64,000 nucleotides of DNA from Termitomyces sp. T153 (lineage: Eukaryota; Basidiomycota; Agaricomycetes; Agaricales; Lyophyllaceae). The translations under genes and the position numbers were made by a program. The stretch's first letter is position 1. Each line of letters opens with the position of its first letter. The notes beneath the pieces were generated by a model. The model had not been told where the DNA came from. It saw only the letters and a list, made by a program, of their open reading frames with translations, and did no database searches. Shown here in pieces: positions 11,420 through 23,361 of the stretch. The stretch spans positions 1 through 64,000 of the forward strand of contig JACKQL020000043.1 of the NCBI GenBank assembly GCA_018296165.2. Direction: 5' to 3'.

Positions 11420-13622
11420 ATCATTCAAGTCAAATTATACCTGGATCCATGCCCAAATGTCATACCTTCATTAGATCAACTTATTTTTTTTTACAAAATT
11501 CAAGAGATAGAAGTACTTTAATTATTTTTAAATAATAAGATGCACTTACAACACTAACAAGTATTGCAACAAAAGCAATAAAGTAATATCCACTTTGTAT
11601 TGCAGAAGATAATACAAACTGTTTTCAGAAAGTAATAATTTATTTAACATCTTTAGGTATTTTAATCATCATTTTGAGAAAGTTTCTCTTAACTCTTAAC
11701 AATAAATCCATATGGATTTAATATTTCTGATCTGGTTATTCCCTTTAAAATTATAACCTAATTCTATCTCTTTAATATTTTTAAGTAAACTATTTTCTTG
11801 ATTATTTTTTCCCTTCACAAGAACAAAACAAGTATACAATGTTTAATAGGTGCAGGTGCCCTACTAAGTACTAGTGTCCAAAAATACTGTGTAGACCTCA
11901 CTTCTAAGGCCTATTGATTTTCTTTAGTTTGAGCAGCAAGATGAATTTTCAGATTTTTTACATAGCTATGTTTATACAGTTTTTGTTTTATTCCAGGACA
12001 ATCAGCTCTATCATGTCCTGCAGTTTTGCAGACTTTATAATGCCTGCCTTCTTGTCTGAGGGCTAAGAACACAAACTCATCTCAAGGTATAAGTAATGCC
12101 AAATTTGATAATTTAACATGTTTTGTGGTCAGTGTTGTAGTTCATTTATAGATATAAGAAGACTAGTAGCCACAATTGTATAACTAGGCTGTGCTGCAGA
12201 TACATCTGTCTGAAAGGTTCCAGCTGAAAGTGTAGAGGGCCAAGTCCAACCTTGAGGTCCATCCTTTTTGAAGTAAGCTTGGTTTAAAGATATCATATCC
12301 ACACACCCCTTTCAAAGACATATTTATTTCAGCATGGAGTACTTGAGTATTGTATGTAACACACTAAAGTATATGTGATGGTTGTGGTGATTGTGATAAT
12401 TTTAACCCCATATGATATCTGCTGTTATTGGAAAACATGAGGAAACAAACAAGGATAAGAATGGTATATTATAAATCCAGAGCTTTTGATCAACCATGGG
12501 AAAGTATTGTAGCCAAGTGTATGGTAGATACCATCAGGGGTTTGTTATGCTCAATATTGATACATCCTTAAGAAATTGGACCCATGTTATGCATAGCAGG
12601 TCATCCATTTAGAAACCATCACCTTCATAATGGCTGTGAATTTTTGTGTCACAGAGTAACTACCAGAACAATATAAAATAGAGTTCAATTCCAGAAACAA
12701 ATTTCCAAAAAGACACTTTCAAGTTGCTGTGTACTGTATGCCTCACTATGTGTTATGTTGCTCAAAATAAGAAACTTTTTTGGCCTGCATCATGCATTAT
12801 GGCATCTATTATACACTCAGGCATCTCATGTGTATCCCTTCATGGGAAGAAACTAGCTGAAAATGAGGAGTGGACAATTGCACTGACCTCTGTGTATGTG
12901 AGTTTGTTCAGGGGCAGAAACTGTTGAGTATGGGCCATTGCAAGCATGGCAGTTCTGAGATCTAGTGGTCACATAAACTCTGGTCATTTGTTATTATTCC
13001 ATCATATGTGACTACAATTTGTGGATGTATTTATGTATATGATTATATGATATTGGAAGGATATGAATGCAGACATGGCATTGTTCTAGTGATAATGGCA
13101 TTTACATCATCTGCAGGTGCAAAGTATGAACAGACCATATGTTTTCCTTGTAAATAAATGAAGAGTGGTTAGCCTGGATGAACCAGCAAAGAATAACATA
13201 TACTGAACATGTGAGAATACTGATTAGTAGGAACCCATATATGTCAATGGACCATATATGTAAGGCTGACAGTGGCCTGTTGAGGTTAATGAACCTCATT
13301 TGTGAAGAAATGGGAAGGAGAGACTCATTTGCCAGTTGTTTCAGTGTCCAATTGTGCTTATGGTCCACATTGGGGACTTGTCATCAATGTGTAATGGAGT
13401 GCCCATTACTTGCCCTACTACAAACATTATACATCATGTAATTTATAATTATATTATCAATATCAGGTAGCATCACATGATGCTACCTATAAATACTATT
13501 TCTGTGATTATGTAAGGCAGTACCTTACTTAATACTTCATAGACAGAATCAACTGGTTTTGACTTACATTGTGTGGACCATAAGCTGCATGACCCATAAC
13601 AGAAACATTACATTTTTTAAGT
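11420..13622. repeat. CpG-depleted block, left part
   Basis: AT-rich sequence with essentially no CpG. No coding family or terminal repeat was recognised. It is the left half of an older block whose right half resumes at 24475, interrupted by the chromovirus insertion. Confidence 0.6.
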
Positions 13623-13627
13623 CAAAC

Positions 13628-14625
13628 TGTCACAACCCGCTCCCTAGCTCCCTAGACACTGCTCCCAACCCCTCCCAATTTCCCGTCTAACTCCCCTGAA
13701 CCCTGCCCACACTTTCGCACCCACACTGGACAACTCCGACGCTTCTCTGGCAAACCCCAATGGCAACTCCCTCTCCGTAGCCATCAACACCCCCCTAAAA
13801 CCTTCCCCCACCATTCCTGGCCACGTCATATGTCCCCGACCCCCTACCCTAGTTCACCCAACCCGTCCCGGAGTGTCACGATGTCCCTGGAGTGGCCGCG
13901 CCCCCAACTGATCCCATCAGAATACCGCCGTGGCCCGACCTTGGATTGTATCCGACACCCGTCAACTCCGCACAGCTCCGTCAACCCCCGCCATCATATC
14001 CGCCGCCCTCGGGAGGCACCCAGTAGTCGGTATATAAGTCATAGAATAACCCCTCAAACTTTAGTCTTGATATTACATTTACCGGTTTCCTATGTTTCGT
14101 CTCTCGTCTCGTCTCTATTTCTGTTTCTAGGCTTCGAATCTATCTTTTCTCAGTCTCATCTCGTCTCCGTCTCATCTCGACTGTACATATTTCCTTTGTT
14201 CCTCTGAAGTTCCCTTGCTCCCTATGTCAGTACAAACTCCGCGCACACGCCACGACCTGAACATTCTTAACGACAACTCCGGACCTCGCTACCCGCTTGG
14301 CCCCAGAACCCACCAAGCCCCGGTAATCCCCTGTCCAGCTCCGACCCCACCCCCATCAACCAAGAAGCCTCCGCCTACCCTGCAATCTACTTGTGCGCCC
14401 ACTAACTAGCCCTGACACCCGCCCTGGGTCAACGACCAGTACCTCCAGTCTTAGACCCCTCCAAATCACTCAGGACTTACTCGGGCCGCTCTCCCTAGGG
14501 GCCCCTCGCAAGCTTTCCCCACCTCCGCTCCAACTCTGGACGCCTGGTTATAAGCGCAGGACATTGCATCCACCTGGTAAGGACTTGCCAGTGTACTGAG
14601 CCCCTGTCGTCAGCGGAACCTGACA
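13628..14625 (+). repeat. 5' LTR
   Basis: 998 bp, no indels relative to the 3' LTR. About 17 base differences by eye, each a C/T or G/A change at a CpG site (for example 13634, 13677, 13709, 13882, 13898, 13969). TATA box at 14031, predicted RNA start near 14063. Confidence 0.95.
14031..14075 (+). promoter_or_regulatory. LTR promoter: TATA box and predicted RNA 5' end
   Basis: TATATAA at 14031-14037 is followed exactly 32 bp later by AGTCTTGATATTA (14063-14075). That 13-mer is the reverse complement of the primer-binding site at 14626. The same TATA-to-motif spacing of 32 bp is kept in two decayed LTRs of this family (55589 and 55621; 56402 and 56434), which supports this position as the start of the R region. 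Confidence 0.7.
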
Positions 14626-14638
14626 TAATATCAAGACT
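14626..14638 (+). other. primer-binding site, self-priming type
   Basis: TAATATCAAGACT begins directly after the 5' LTR and is a perfect 13-nt complement of 14063-14075, the predicted first bases of the element's own RNA. Tf1-class elements prime reverse transcription by folding their RNA 5' end onto such a site instead of using a tRNA. Confidence 0.75.
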
Positions 14639-14657
14639 CCCCCTTACCCCATTCTCA

Positions 14658-17181
14658 ATGTCTGCGTTTAACCCCGCATACAACCCCGTCAGCTACCCAA
14701 CCGATGCCTACAGCCGGCCCATACTGGAAAATTCCTATGCCCCATTCTACCTGGGTCCCTTCACGGACCAATACATGCCCCGTCATTGGACCCCTGACCC
14801 CAACCAGGCATTCTACGCCCCCTCCATCAGCCAGGGAATACCCCCGGGCTGGCGCTGCCCTCCCGCATTCCACGCCGATGGCAACAACTCCCGTATCAAC
14901 CCCGGAGGATACTCCGCAGCACCCCCCAACCCTGCCTACCTCCCCCCCGCCCATTACTATGCGTACCCAATCCCCGCTGCAGCCCCAGTCCCTCCAGAGG
15001 CCACGGATAACTATTCCCCCCCCCCGCCCACCATTCACCGCTCAAACCCCTCCTTCTCCTAGGCAGCAAAGGATTAAAGCCTACACCCAGCAATGCGACG
15101 AAGTCCTCCGCTTCCTCCGCCTGTCCCCTGCGGAATTCGCAAGGTGTACCAGCACTCTCCTCACCAACCTAGGCTACCCCGACGCCTCTGCAACCCCGGA
15201 GGTCTGGGCGGATCGACTCCTCGACTTCCACAAACGCTACCTACAAGGGAACCTCCCGGAAAATACACAAGGCACCCTGGGCCTCGACGACAACTTACAG
15301 AATGAGCTCTGCGCCTTGGTCGAAGAAATCCACACTAGCCCAAACCCCCGCCCCTTCGAAGACCCTCTGGATCCCGCCCGCTCCTTCCACATGCAACGCG
15401 AAGAACCCGTCGGGACACAAAATGAAGCCCCATCTTCCATTCCCTGTCAGCAGGAAGAACTCAACGCGGCCTCCAGCATCTTGAGGAACCTCAACCCCGC
15501 AGGGGGGTTGTTCGACCAACCCGCCGCCCACACCCTGGCCCTCTCCGCCCGGCCCCGGGCCAGCTCGGTGCCCAGCGCCTTCCAAACCTGGGACCAACCC
15601 GCCGTCCCCGAACTCCGCTCCCAACGACCGCCCTTACACGTTGACAACGACAACAGGACCCTCTCCTATATCGACGAGCCGGGCAACCTTGCCGATGAAC
15701 ACCCCCCGCGCAACGGGCCCCAACGAGACCGACCCCCCCACTTTGATCTCCACGCCCCTCGTAGCAATGCCCCTCCACCCCGTCCCAACGCCCCAGTTCC
15801 CCCGCGACAGCCCATAGGCCCCGGGGCGCCCCGACTCCCTCTTTCCGTCAACTCCTCTTGTCCCCCGCCCACCCCGATGCCTAATCCTCCCACCGATGTC
15901 AACTATTTCGGACCCCCAAACCCCGGAGGACCCCCTCCCCCTTGATGGGCCCCAGGACCCGCCCCAGGGAGTGTAGGTCAAAACCCCGGTGGGGGACCAC
16001 CCAATGGCGGACCCCCGGGAGGATGGGGCCCAGCAATGGACAGCTTTCCCCCCCAGCGTGGAAACAGAAATAACTACTACTACTACTACTACTACTACTA
16101 CAATGCTGGACCCCCACCTCAAACTCAAAATTCGCAGGACGATACCTGCAATGCACTGGCCTGGGAAGGAAAGCTCAATATCCAGAAGCCCAAACCCTTC
16201 ACCGGCCGCGACCCTCAGAAGTGGCAAATCTTCCTGACCCAGTGTTTAACTATGTTTCAAGCTAAGCCCATCACTTTTCAGCTTGAGAGCTCACAAGTGG
16301 CCTTCGCCGCATCATACTTACAGGGCATCACCTTCAACCACTACACCGCGCTACTCTGGTTTGACCCAAACAATCCCATACTCTCCCATTGGCTCGCTTT
16401 CACTCAAGAGTTCTCGAGTAAGTTTGGTGTCTTTGACACCATAGCAGAGGTGGAGGAAAATCTCTTCAACCTCCGAATGCGCGACAACAAACGCTTCACG
16501 ACCTTCATCGTACGATTCAAACGAGAGGCCTACGAGACCGGCTGGAATTACAACGCCCTCCAGTTCGCCCTCTGTCGTGCCCTGCCCCAATGGATCAAGG
16601 ACGTCCTTTGCCTCGCGCCCAAACAAACCACCTACGACGGGTACAAGGCACTTGTTACCCAGGTCGACCAATGTTATTGGGAAGACCGCAGCGAAAACAC
16701 GGCACCCCGGACCTCGTGGAACACCTCTGGTAACACCAACTGGCAGGCCGGAGCAACCAATGGCATCTGATCCTCAATCCCCGCTAACCCTGCTAACCCA
16801 GCACCCCGCTTCCCCCCGGGCTGAGGAGTCCCCAACACTAACCAACCCCCGGGGCAGCGACCACCCGCCCAGCTCAACGCCGCCGACCTCCATGACACCC
16901 CAGTACCCCTAGATACCAACTCCGATGATCGCGACAACATCCCGGACCCCGCCGACGATCAGGAAGCCCTATGCGCAAACAGGATCCAGGACAGCCAGTG
17001 GATCGATGTGCTGGAGGAAACGCAGGAGAAACGACGGAAGGAGGGCACGTGCATCCTATGTGGTGAGCAGGGACATTTTATTTGCAGTTGCCCTAAACGA
17101 CAGGTGATGGGGTGCACCGTGTGGACAATCGATGGAGAAGACTGTAACTACCAGTTCACAGAAAACGAGTCGGTGGTTTAG
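14658..17181 (+). pseudogene. gag, interrupted
   Basis: The ATG at 14658 (MSAFNPAYNP) lies 20 bp after the primer-binding site. The first 120 residues are Pro/Tyr-rich. At a run of ten C (15016-15025) the frame changes by one, and the rest reads in the next frame. The second half holds the Gag capsid-like domain (KPFTGRDPQKWQIFLTQCLT to about 16660). A nucleocapsid CCHC knuckle follows (CILCGEQGHFICSC, about 17049-17090, pattern CX2CX4HX4C). In-frame TGA codons at 15943, 16768 and 16822 can each derive from CGA by one CpG transition. A (TAC)9 tract at 16075-16101 encodes poly-Tyr just before the Gag domain. The frame closes at TAG 17179. Confidence 0.85.
15016..15025 (+). other. C10 run, site of gag frame change
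   Basis: Ten consecutive C bases lie exactly where the credible N-terminal gag frame (from 14658) must switch to the frame that continues to 17181. It could be an indel in this copy, an assembly error in a homopolymer, or a programmed slip. Other copies would decide. Confidence 0.5.
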
Positions 17182-20100
17182 GTCTGGAAGACGCACTAGA
17201 CTGCGGACCACATCCCGACATCTTCTCCGCCCCAGCCACACTCCTCCGCGCAATGATGCTTGCCCCAGACAACCCCCCAGCACACCTCCCCTCTCACTCC
17301 TCCACAAATCTCCTCCTCCGCACCACTCTCCCCTTCACTGACAAACCCATCCCCACACTAGTCGACAGCGGCACCACCGATAACTTTGTTGACGAATCCC
17401 TGGCAGCGCTCGCCCCACAAACCCTCTGCCGTCTTCCTGCCCCAATCCCCCTCAAACTTTTTGACGGAGACTCTACCCCAGCGGGAGACATCACTCATTG
17501 CCTAGAAACGACCCTGACCTTTGCCAACGGACAACAGCAAGAACTCCGACTACTCGTCACAAAATTACACCCCTCCACCCCCGTTGTCTTAGGGTTCTCA
17601 TGGCTCCGCTCCACCAATCCCCGCATTGATTGGCCCAGTCTCACCCTATGCCTCGACCGGAACAACCCCACCGACTCTGGACTGGTACCCTTCCATGTCT
17701 CACCCCCCTCCAAGAGCTCCGAGACCACGATCAACCAACCCCGGACCCCGCCGCAACTTTGCTCTAGGTCTGCACAATCGTTTGTCATCTATGTCCGACT
17801 TGGTGGCTCGCTCAAGGTACTTCCCACCCTTGTAGACAGCGGCGCCTCCAGTGTCTTTGTCAGCAACCAACTCGACCTCCGACGCAACGACCTTGACAAA
17901 CCCCTCGAGCTCCAACTCTTTGATGGGAGCCCTGCCACGACAAGAATCACGCAGTACCACGACAACACCCTCACCCTCAATAATGACCTGCAGTTTCAGG
18001 CCCGACTCTTCGTTACCCAACTACCCCCGTCGACCCCGATCGTGCTCGGACTCCCGTGGCTGCGAGACGTCAACCCCGACAACAACTGGAAGAACCTCAC
18101 CATGCAATTCCCCGGCCCCAGAGCAAGCTTAGCAGCCGCCATCCACCTCCGCTTCCAGCCTATCCCGGACCCCGACGCCACCCCGGATCCAACTGCTACA
18201 CCTACGGGACCCAACCCCGTCGACTCCGGAAACCTCGACATTAAAATCATCGGTGCCGTCCCCTTTGCGCGCCTCCTACAAGAAGGCACCCCCGCCTTCC
18301 AGTTGCAAGTCATGCCGGCCCTACCGGAGGAATACCTCCGTGCAGGGACTACCATGCCAGAAAAGAAGACGGAGGAACAGATCCTATCCAAAGTAGTTCC
18401 CCCGGAGTATTATAAGTTCGCTGACGTGTTCTCCGAAGGAAGTGCCAAGGAACTCCCTCTGCACCGCTCCTACGACCACCAGATCGACCTCGAAGAAGGC
18501 ACCTCACCCCCATTTGGCAAGATCTACAACATGTCCGAAATCGAGCTCCGGGCCCTGAAGGAATACCTCGATGACATGCTTGGCAAAGGTTTCATACGTC
18601 CCTCAATCTCTGCAGCCAGCACTCCAGTTCTGTTTGCCAAGAAAAAAGACGGATCCCTCTGACTCTGTGTGGATTATTGGGGACTCAACAAAGTCACCAA
18701 GAAGAACCGGTACCCCCTCCCCTTAATCAGAGACCTTGTTGATCGCCTTTGCAGCGCCAAGATTTACACGAAAATCAACCTTTGTTCCGGCTACAACAAC
18801 ATCCGGATCGCCCCGGGGCATGAATGGAAGACCGCCTTTCGCACCCGCTATGGCCTCTTTGAGTATCTCGTAATGCCCTTCGGAATGACTAACTCCCCCG
18901 CCACCTTCCAGTACTTCATGAACGACATCTTCCATGACATGAACAACGTCTTTGCCATCGTATATTTGGACAATATCCTGATCTACTCAAATTTGCCGGC
19001 GGAGCATTCGGAGCATGTCCGCCGTGTCCTGGAACAACTCCGAGAGTATCACCTTCATGCTAAACCCGAAAAGTGCTCATTCCACACAGCGGAAGTCGAA
19101 TATCTCGGGGTCATCGTCACCCCCGATGGTGTGCGCATGGACCCCGCCAAGGTCGATGCGATACTCAACTGGCCCTCCCTGCGGAACATCAAGGAGGTAC
19201 AGTCATTCTTGGGGTTTGCTAACTTCTATCGCCGCTTCATCGACAACTACTCTGGAATCACCAAACCCCTCAACCGGCTCACAAGGAAGGACACCCCTTG
19301 GGATTGGGACAGCAAGTGCCAGGGTGTATTCCTCCTCCTGAAGAAGGCCTTCACCTCCACTCCGGTCCTCCGCCATTTTGACCCCTCCCTACCGATCATG
19401 CTCAAATGTGACGCCTCCGACTACGCTATTGCTGGGATACTCTCCCAGTCGAACTTGGAGGGCAAGGATCTCCACCCCGTCACCTTCTACACCCAATCAA
19501 TGATCCCAGCGGAACTCACCTACAACATTTATGACAAGGAACTCCTTGCGATTGTTGAAGCCTTTCGTCAGTGGCGGGCCTACCTCGAAGGGTCCCCGCA
19601 CTGCATTCAAGTCTACTCCAATCACAACAACCTGCAATATTTCACGACCACGAAACAGCTCAGCCGCCGCCAGGCTCAATGGTCCGAAACCCTTTCGGAG
19701 TATGATTTTACCATTCACTACCGCCCCGGGCGACTCAGTGCAAAGCCCAACGCCCTCACTCGGAGACCCGACATGTATCTGAAGAAATTGTTTGAAACCG
19801 AATGAAATGCATTCAACCATTGAGTGGTAATCCCACCCGAACATCTACATGCCGTGCTGATTTTAAACGAAGAGGGAATCCTCCAGCAAATCAGGAATTC
19901 ACCCCCGGACCCCTTCTTCAACCAGCACGACCCCCGCAACAACCCCAACAAGTCGAGCATAGACAACCCCTTTTCGCTATCCCCGGACCACCGCCTGCTG
20001 CTCCAGAGTGGACGAATCTACGCCCCAGACCACAAGTCCATTCGCCTCGACATACTCCGGCAGCACCACGATCACAAACTCCGGGGGCACCCAGGAATCC

Positions 20101-21296
20101 GTAAGACCCTTCAACTCATCTCCCGGACTTATTTTTGGCCAGGAATGAAGAAGGACGTCACACGATACGTAAGGGCCTGCGAACCCTGCCTACAGGCCAA
20201 AGTCCCCCGCCATCGCCCCCACAGATTACTGAAACCCCTCCCTGTCAGTCGCCGCCCCTGGTCTTCAATATCGATGGATCATATCGTCGAACTCCCCGAC
20301 TCCAAAGGTTTCGACGCAATCCTCATCGTTGTCTGCTGCTTTACCAAGCAAGCCCTCTTTATTCCCTGCCACACCACTGACACCGCCCTGGATTTTGCCA
20401 AACTGTTTCTAGAACACGTATTCTCCAAACATGGACTTCCTGACAACATTGTCTCCGACCGTGGACCCCTATTCGTATCTCATTTCTGGCAATCGCTGTG
20501 CAAGGCACTTGAGATCAAGACCAGCCTCTCTACCGCCTACTACCTGGAAACCGACAGGCAAACCGAGCGCGTAAACCAGACGTTAGAACAGTATCTTCGC
20601 CTCTACGTTAACTATTTACAGAACGACTGGCATGCGGAGCTTCCCCTCGCCGAATTCACCTACAACAACACGCCTCACTCCGCCACCAGAGTTTCCCCCT
20701 TTTACGCCAACAAGGGCTACAATCCCCGACTCACGCTGTCCCTCAAGGACATCCCCTCCCACGTTGCCCACGAAGTCGCTGAGGACCTCCGATCCCTCTA
20801 CCAATTCCTCCGGGACGAGATCAACACCGCCAACCAAGCCTACTCCAAGCACGCCGATGCCCGTCGCAAGCCGACCCCTGACTGGCCTCCCGGCACCTTG
20901 GTCTGGCTCGACCGACGAAATCTTAAGACCCGGAGGCCTTCTATCAAACTTGACCACAAACGCCTCGGCCCATTCAAGATCTTCCGGAAGGTCTCCACCC
21001 ATGCTTACAAGCTCGACCTGCCTCCAGGCCTGAAGGGCCTCCACCCTGTGTTCCATGTCCGACTCCTTGAAAGGCACGCTCCAGACCCCTTCCCCGGCCA
21101 ACGCCCCAGCCGACTGCCCCCCGTCGAAGTCAAGGACGAGTATCACTACGAGGTCGACGAGATCCTCGACTCCCAGGTAGTTCACGGCCGACTCCAGTAC
21201 TTGGTCCACTGGAAGGGCTACGGACCTGAGGACGATACATGGGAACCCCGAAAGAACCTCGACAGAGCCCCCGACGAACTCCGGAACTTCCACTGA
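17148..21296 (+). pseudogene. pol: tandem protease, RT, RNase H, integrase, chromodomain
   Basis: One frame runs from 17148 (overlapping the gag end by 34 bp in the -1 frame) to 21296. It has two aspartic-protease-like units, LVDSGTT near 17361 and LVDSGAS near 17832, each ending in a VLGxxWLR motif. RT follows from about 18400 to 19050: its active-site motif reads YLDN at 18963-18974, with Asn replacing the second Asp. RNase H is at about 19390-19790, then integrase with an HHCC finger (about 20060-20200) and DDE residues (MDH, VSDRG, QTERVN). The C-terminal chromodomain is at about 21140-21290 ([17 protein letters not shown]). TGA stops at 18660, 19803 and 19821 interrupt the frame. Each can come from CGA, and several key Asp-to-Asn and Arg-to-Trp changes also sit at former CpG. 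This copy should lack polymerase activity. Confidence 0.92.
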
Positions 21297-21562
21297 CAGA
21301 ATCCTGCCAAGCCCCGGAACCCCCAGGACTGACCCAACACAGATGGCAATAGTGGGCGTAACCCCCGCCTCTGGGCTCACCAGGGATTCAACTCCCACCA
21401 ATACTCTCCTACATGTTTCCATTTACTCCTCTCCTCGCTCTATCTGAAACTCCCCACACTCAGCAGAAGGACCAAAGACTGTATAGGAACAAGCAGTGTA
21501 CAGGTATGTACTCAAACAAGAAAGGAGCAGGGAACAAGTCAACAATGGGGTCCGAATTCCCC
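21297..21562. other. spacer between convergent pol and antisense gene
   Basis: The 266 bp between the pol stop and the antisense stop holds no ORF I can support. It is presumably shared 3' untranslated or terminator sequence for the two convergent transcripts. Confidence 0.4.
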
Positions 21563-23258
21563 TCACTCTCCCTCCTCCTCCGACCCTAACCCCACTACCC
21601 TTCCCACCATGAACACCTCCAACTGCGCCACTACCACCGCCAGAACCTCGGGTTGCCTGGGGAGCGGTTCCCCCACGTCCGTCACTATCTCCCACCACGC
21701 CCCGGGGTCTGCCATTGCCCTCCGCCGATGCCCTGCCAACAGACGCCCCATCTGCATAACCCCTTGACCCAACTCCGGTGGAAGGTCCCCGGGCATCCTC
21801 GCCAACCCATCATGGATGGACCCCAGTGCTGCCGATGCTCCGTTGAGAAGGATGCAATGCTCCCAGGCCCAGTCTGTGGAACCTGAATCAGCGCTTAAGA
21901 GAAGAAAGCAGGGAAACCACTCATGAAGCACTCCTTGCCGGCCCGAGGCCGCCTCGTTGGTGAGCCATTCCTCCTGCCGCCGCGCCCTCTCTGCTGCCGC
22001 CCGGACTTCCCCAGTGCTGGACCCCTGCTGGGTCTCCCGCACCCCTGAGCCTCCTGCCTGCTGCGTCGCCACCTCCGCCACCTCTGCCCGCGCCTGCAAA
22101 TGCACCATCCACACCTCCAACTCCTGCAGACGAGATAATCGCTCCGCGGCAGTCCCGATGGCAACGTCCTTGTCTTTCCACGCCAGGTCCCATTCCCTCT
22201 GAACCCCATCCAACTCCCGTCGAGCCCCGTCCCTCTCCTCCCATACCCCCTGAATCTCCTCCTTGCATGCAACCAACAACCGTTCCAAGCCCTCTACCCG
22301 ACGCCGCAGATAGGCCTCCGCAACCGACCACAACCTATCCACGGACTGCTCAACGGGGGCTCCGGACGTAGAGGAGTACACTGCGGAACCAGGGGGGCCC
22401 CCCATTACCTGCTTGCCCTGTGCCCGCTTACTGGGACCCGCCTCGGGTGAAGGGGATGCCCTCCATTTCCCTTTCTCCTGCATGGAAGGGGCCCCCTCCC
22501 TCCACTCACCCCATGGGGGGCCCACCTTCATGACAGGCACGCCAACCCATTCCCCTTCCCCAGCCCCGGAGCCCCTCCCCAACACCCTGCCCTTCCGCCC
22601 TTCCTCCAGCTGCGCTGCGACCCAACCTTGATCCCACCCTTGCTCCGCCGCGACGCAAACGGCCCGCCAACTCAGGGTGACGGAGCACTTCTTGTGCCGC
22701 GAACAGCACAGAAGGCACACCGACGTGTCCCGCCGTACCCCCGATGCAGGTTCCTCAAACTCACACTGCTCCCCTTGTCGGGTACAAGATGCACACTGCA
22801 GGGGCATGTTGGTCCGGGAAACATGAAGCTGAGTGGCCACTCACTGGGGCTGCCGCCTGACACCACTTGAGGGTGGGGGGACCCCTCGCCCGACCCACCG
22901 CCTTGGCAAACTGCTCCGGCGTCACCTCCGCCTGTACCACCCTCGAACCCTCTGGGACAAGCCGGACCACCCCCGGGCGGATGCCAGACTTGGAACGCGT
23001 AGAAGTGACCACGCCCACTGGGGGCTGCATCGCGTCCACACCAGACAGTGGCCCCGAGGGACCAGCCACGGCCACGGACAACTCTGCGAAGGGACAATCA
23101 GTGTTCTGGGGTACATGGAACAGACCGCACTCACGACTATGGTACATTGCCTCGACCCAACAGCGATCTCGGCAACCCTCTGAATCTTCGGAGGATGACG
23201 GCTGGGAAGGCAGGGACGGCGACCTAGATGCTGTGGGAGAATAAGCTGAAGAAGACAT
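21563..23258 (-). CDS. antisense element-borne protein with Zn2Cys6-like cluster and coiled coil
   Basis: An intact gene on the strand opposite to gag-pol, inside the element. Model: complement(21563..22795, 22845..23258), with a 49-bp intron whose donor is a perfect GTGAGT and acceptor CTGCAG. The junction is phase 0, giving 548 residues and no stop. The start ATG at 23258 has a TATA-like box about 40 bp upstream. Splicing brings together a cysteine cluster at residues 139-175, pattern CX2CX6CX15CX2CX6C. This is the spacing of fungal Zn2Cys6 DNA-binding clusters but with a longer linker. Residues before it are Ser/Pro/Val-rich. After it come a Gly/Pro-rich linker, a long heptad-like charged helix (roughly residues 290-380, RLLVACKEEIQGVWEERDGA), and an acidic end (GLGSEEEGE). 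A second intron near 21900 is possible. Function unknown; a sequence-specific DNA-binding regulator is an inference. Confidence 0.7.
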
Positions 23259-23294
23259 TGCAACAAGCTGGCAGACTCCTGGGTGTGTCCACCC

Positions 23295-23304
23295 CTTTTA
23301 ATAA
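23295..23304 (-). promoter_or_regulatory. TATA-like box of the antisense gene
   Basis: On the minus strand the sequence reads TTATTAAAAG, about 40 bp upstream of the antisense ATG at 23258. The surroundings are GC-rich, so the AT-rich decamer stands out. Confidence 0.45.
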
Positions 23305-23361
23305 CTTAAGAAGGGGCCCCTGATGAACAGCGGCCGCACCTCGACTTCCTTCCCCACGCCA

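Noticed and set aside
15634..16227. 197-codon minus-strand frame opposite gag
   Set aside because: It mirrors the Pro-rich gag composition and the TAC repeat (poly-Val); no motif, no intron signals, no promoter.
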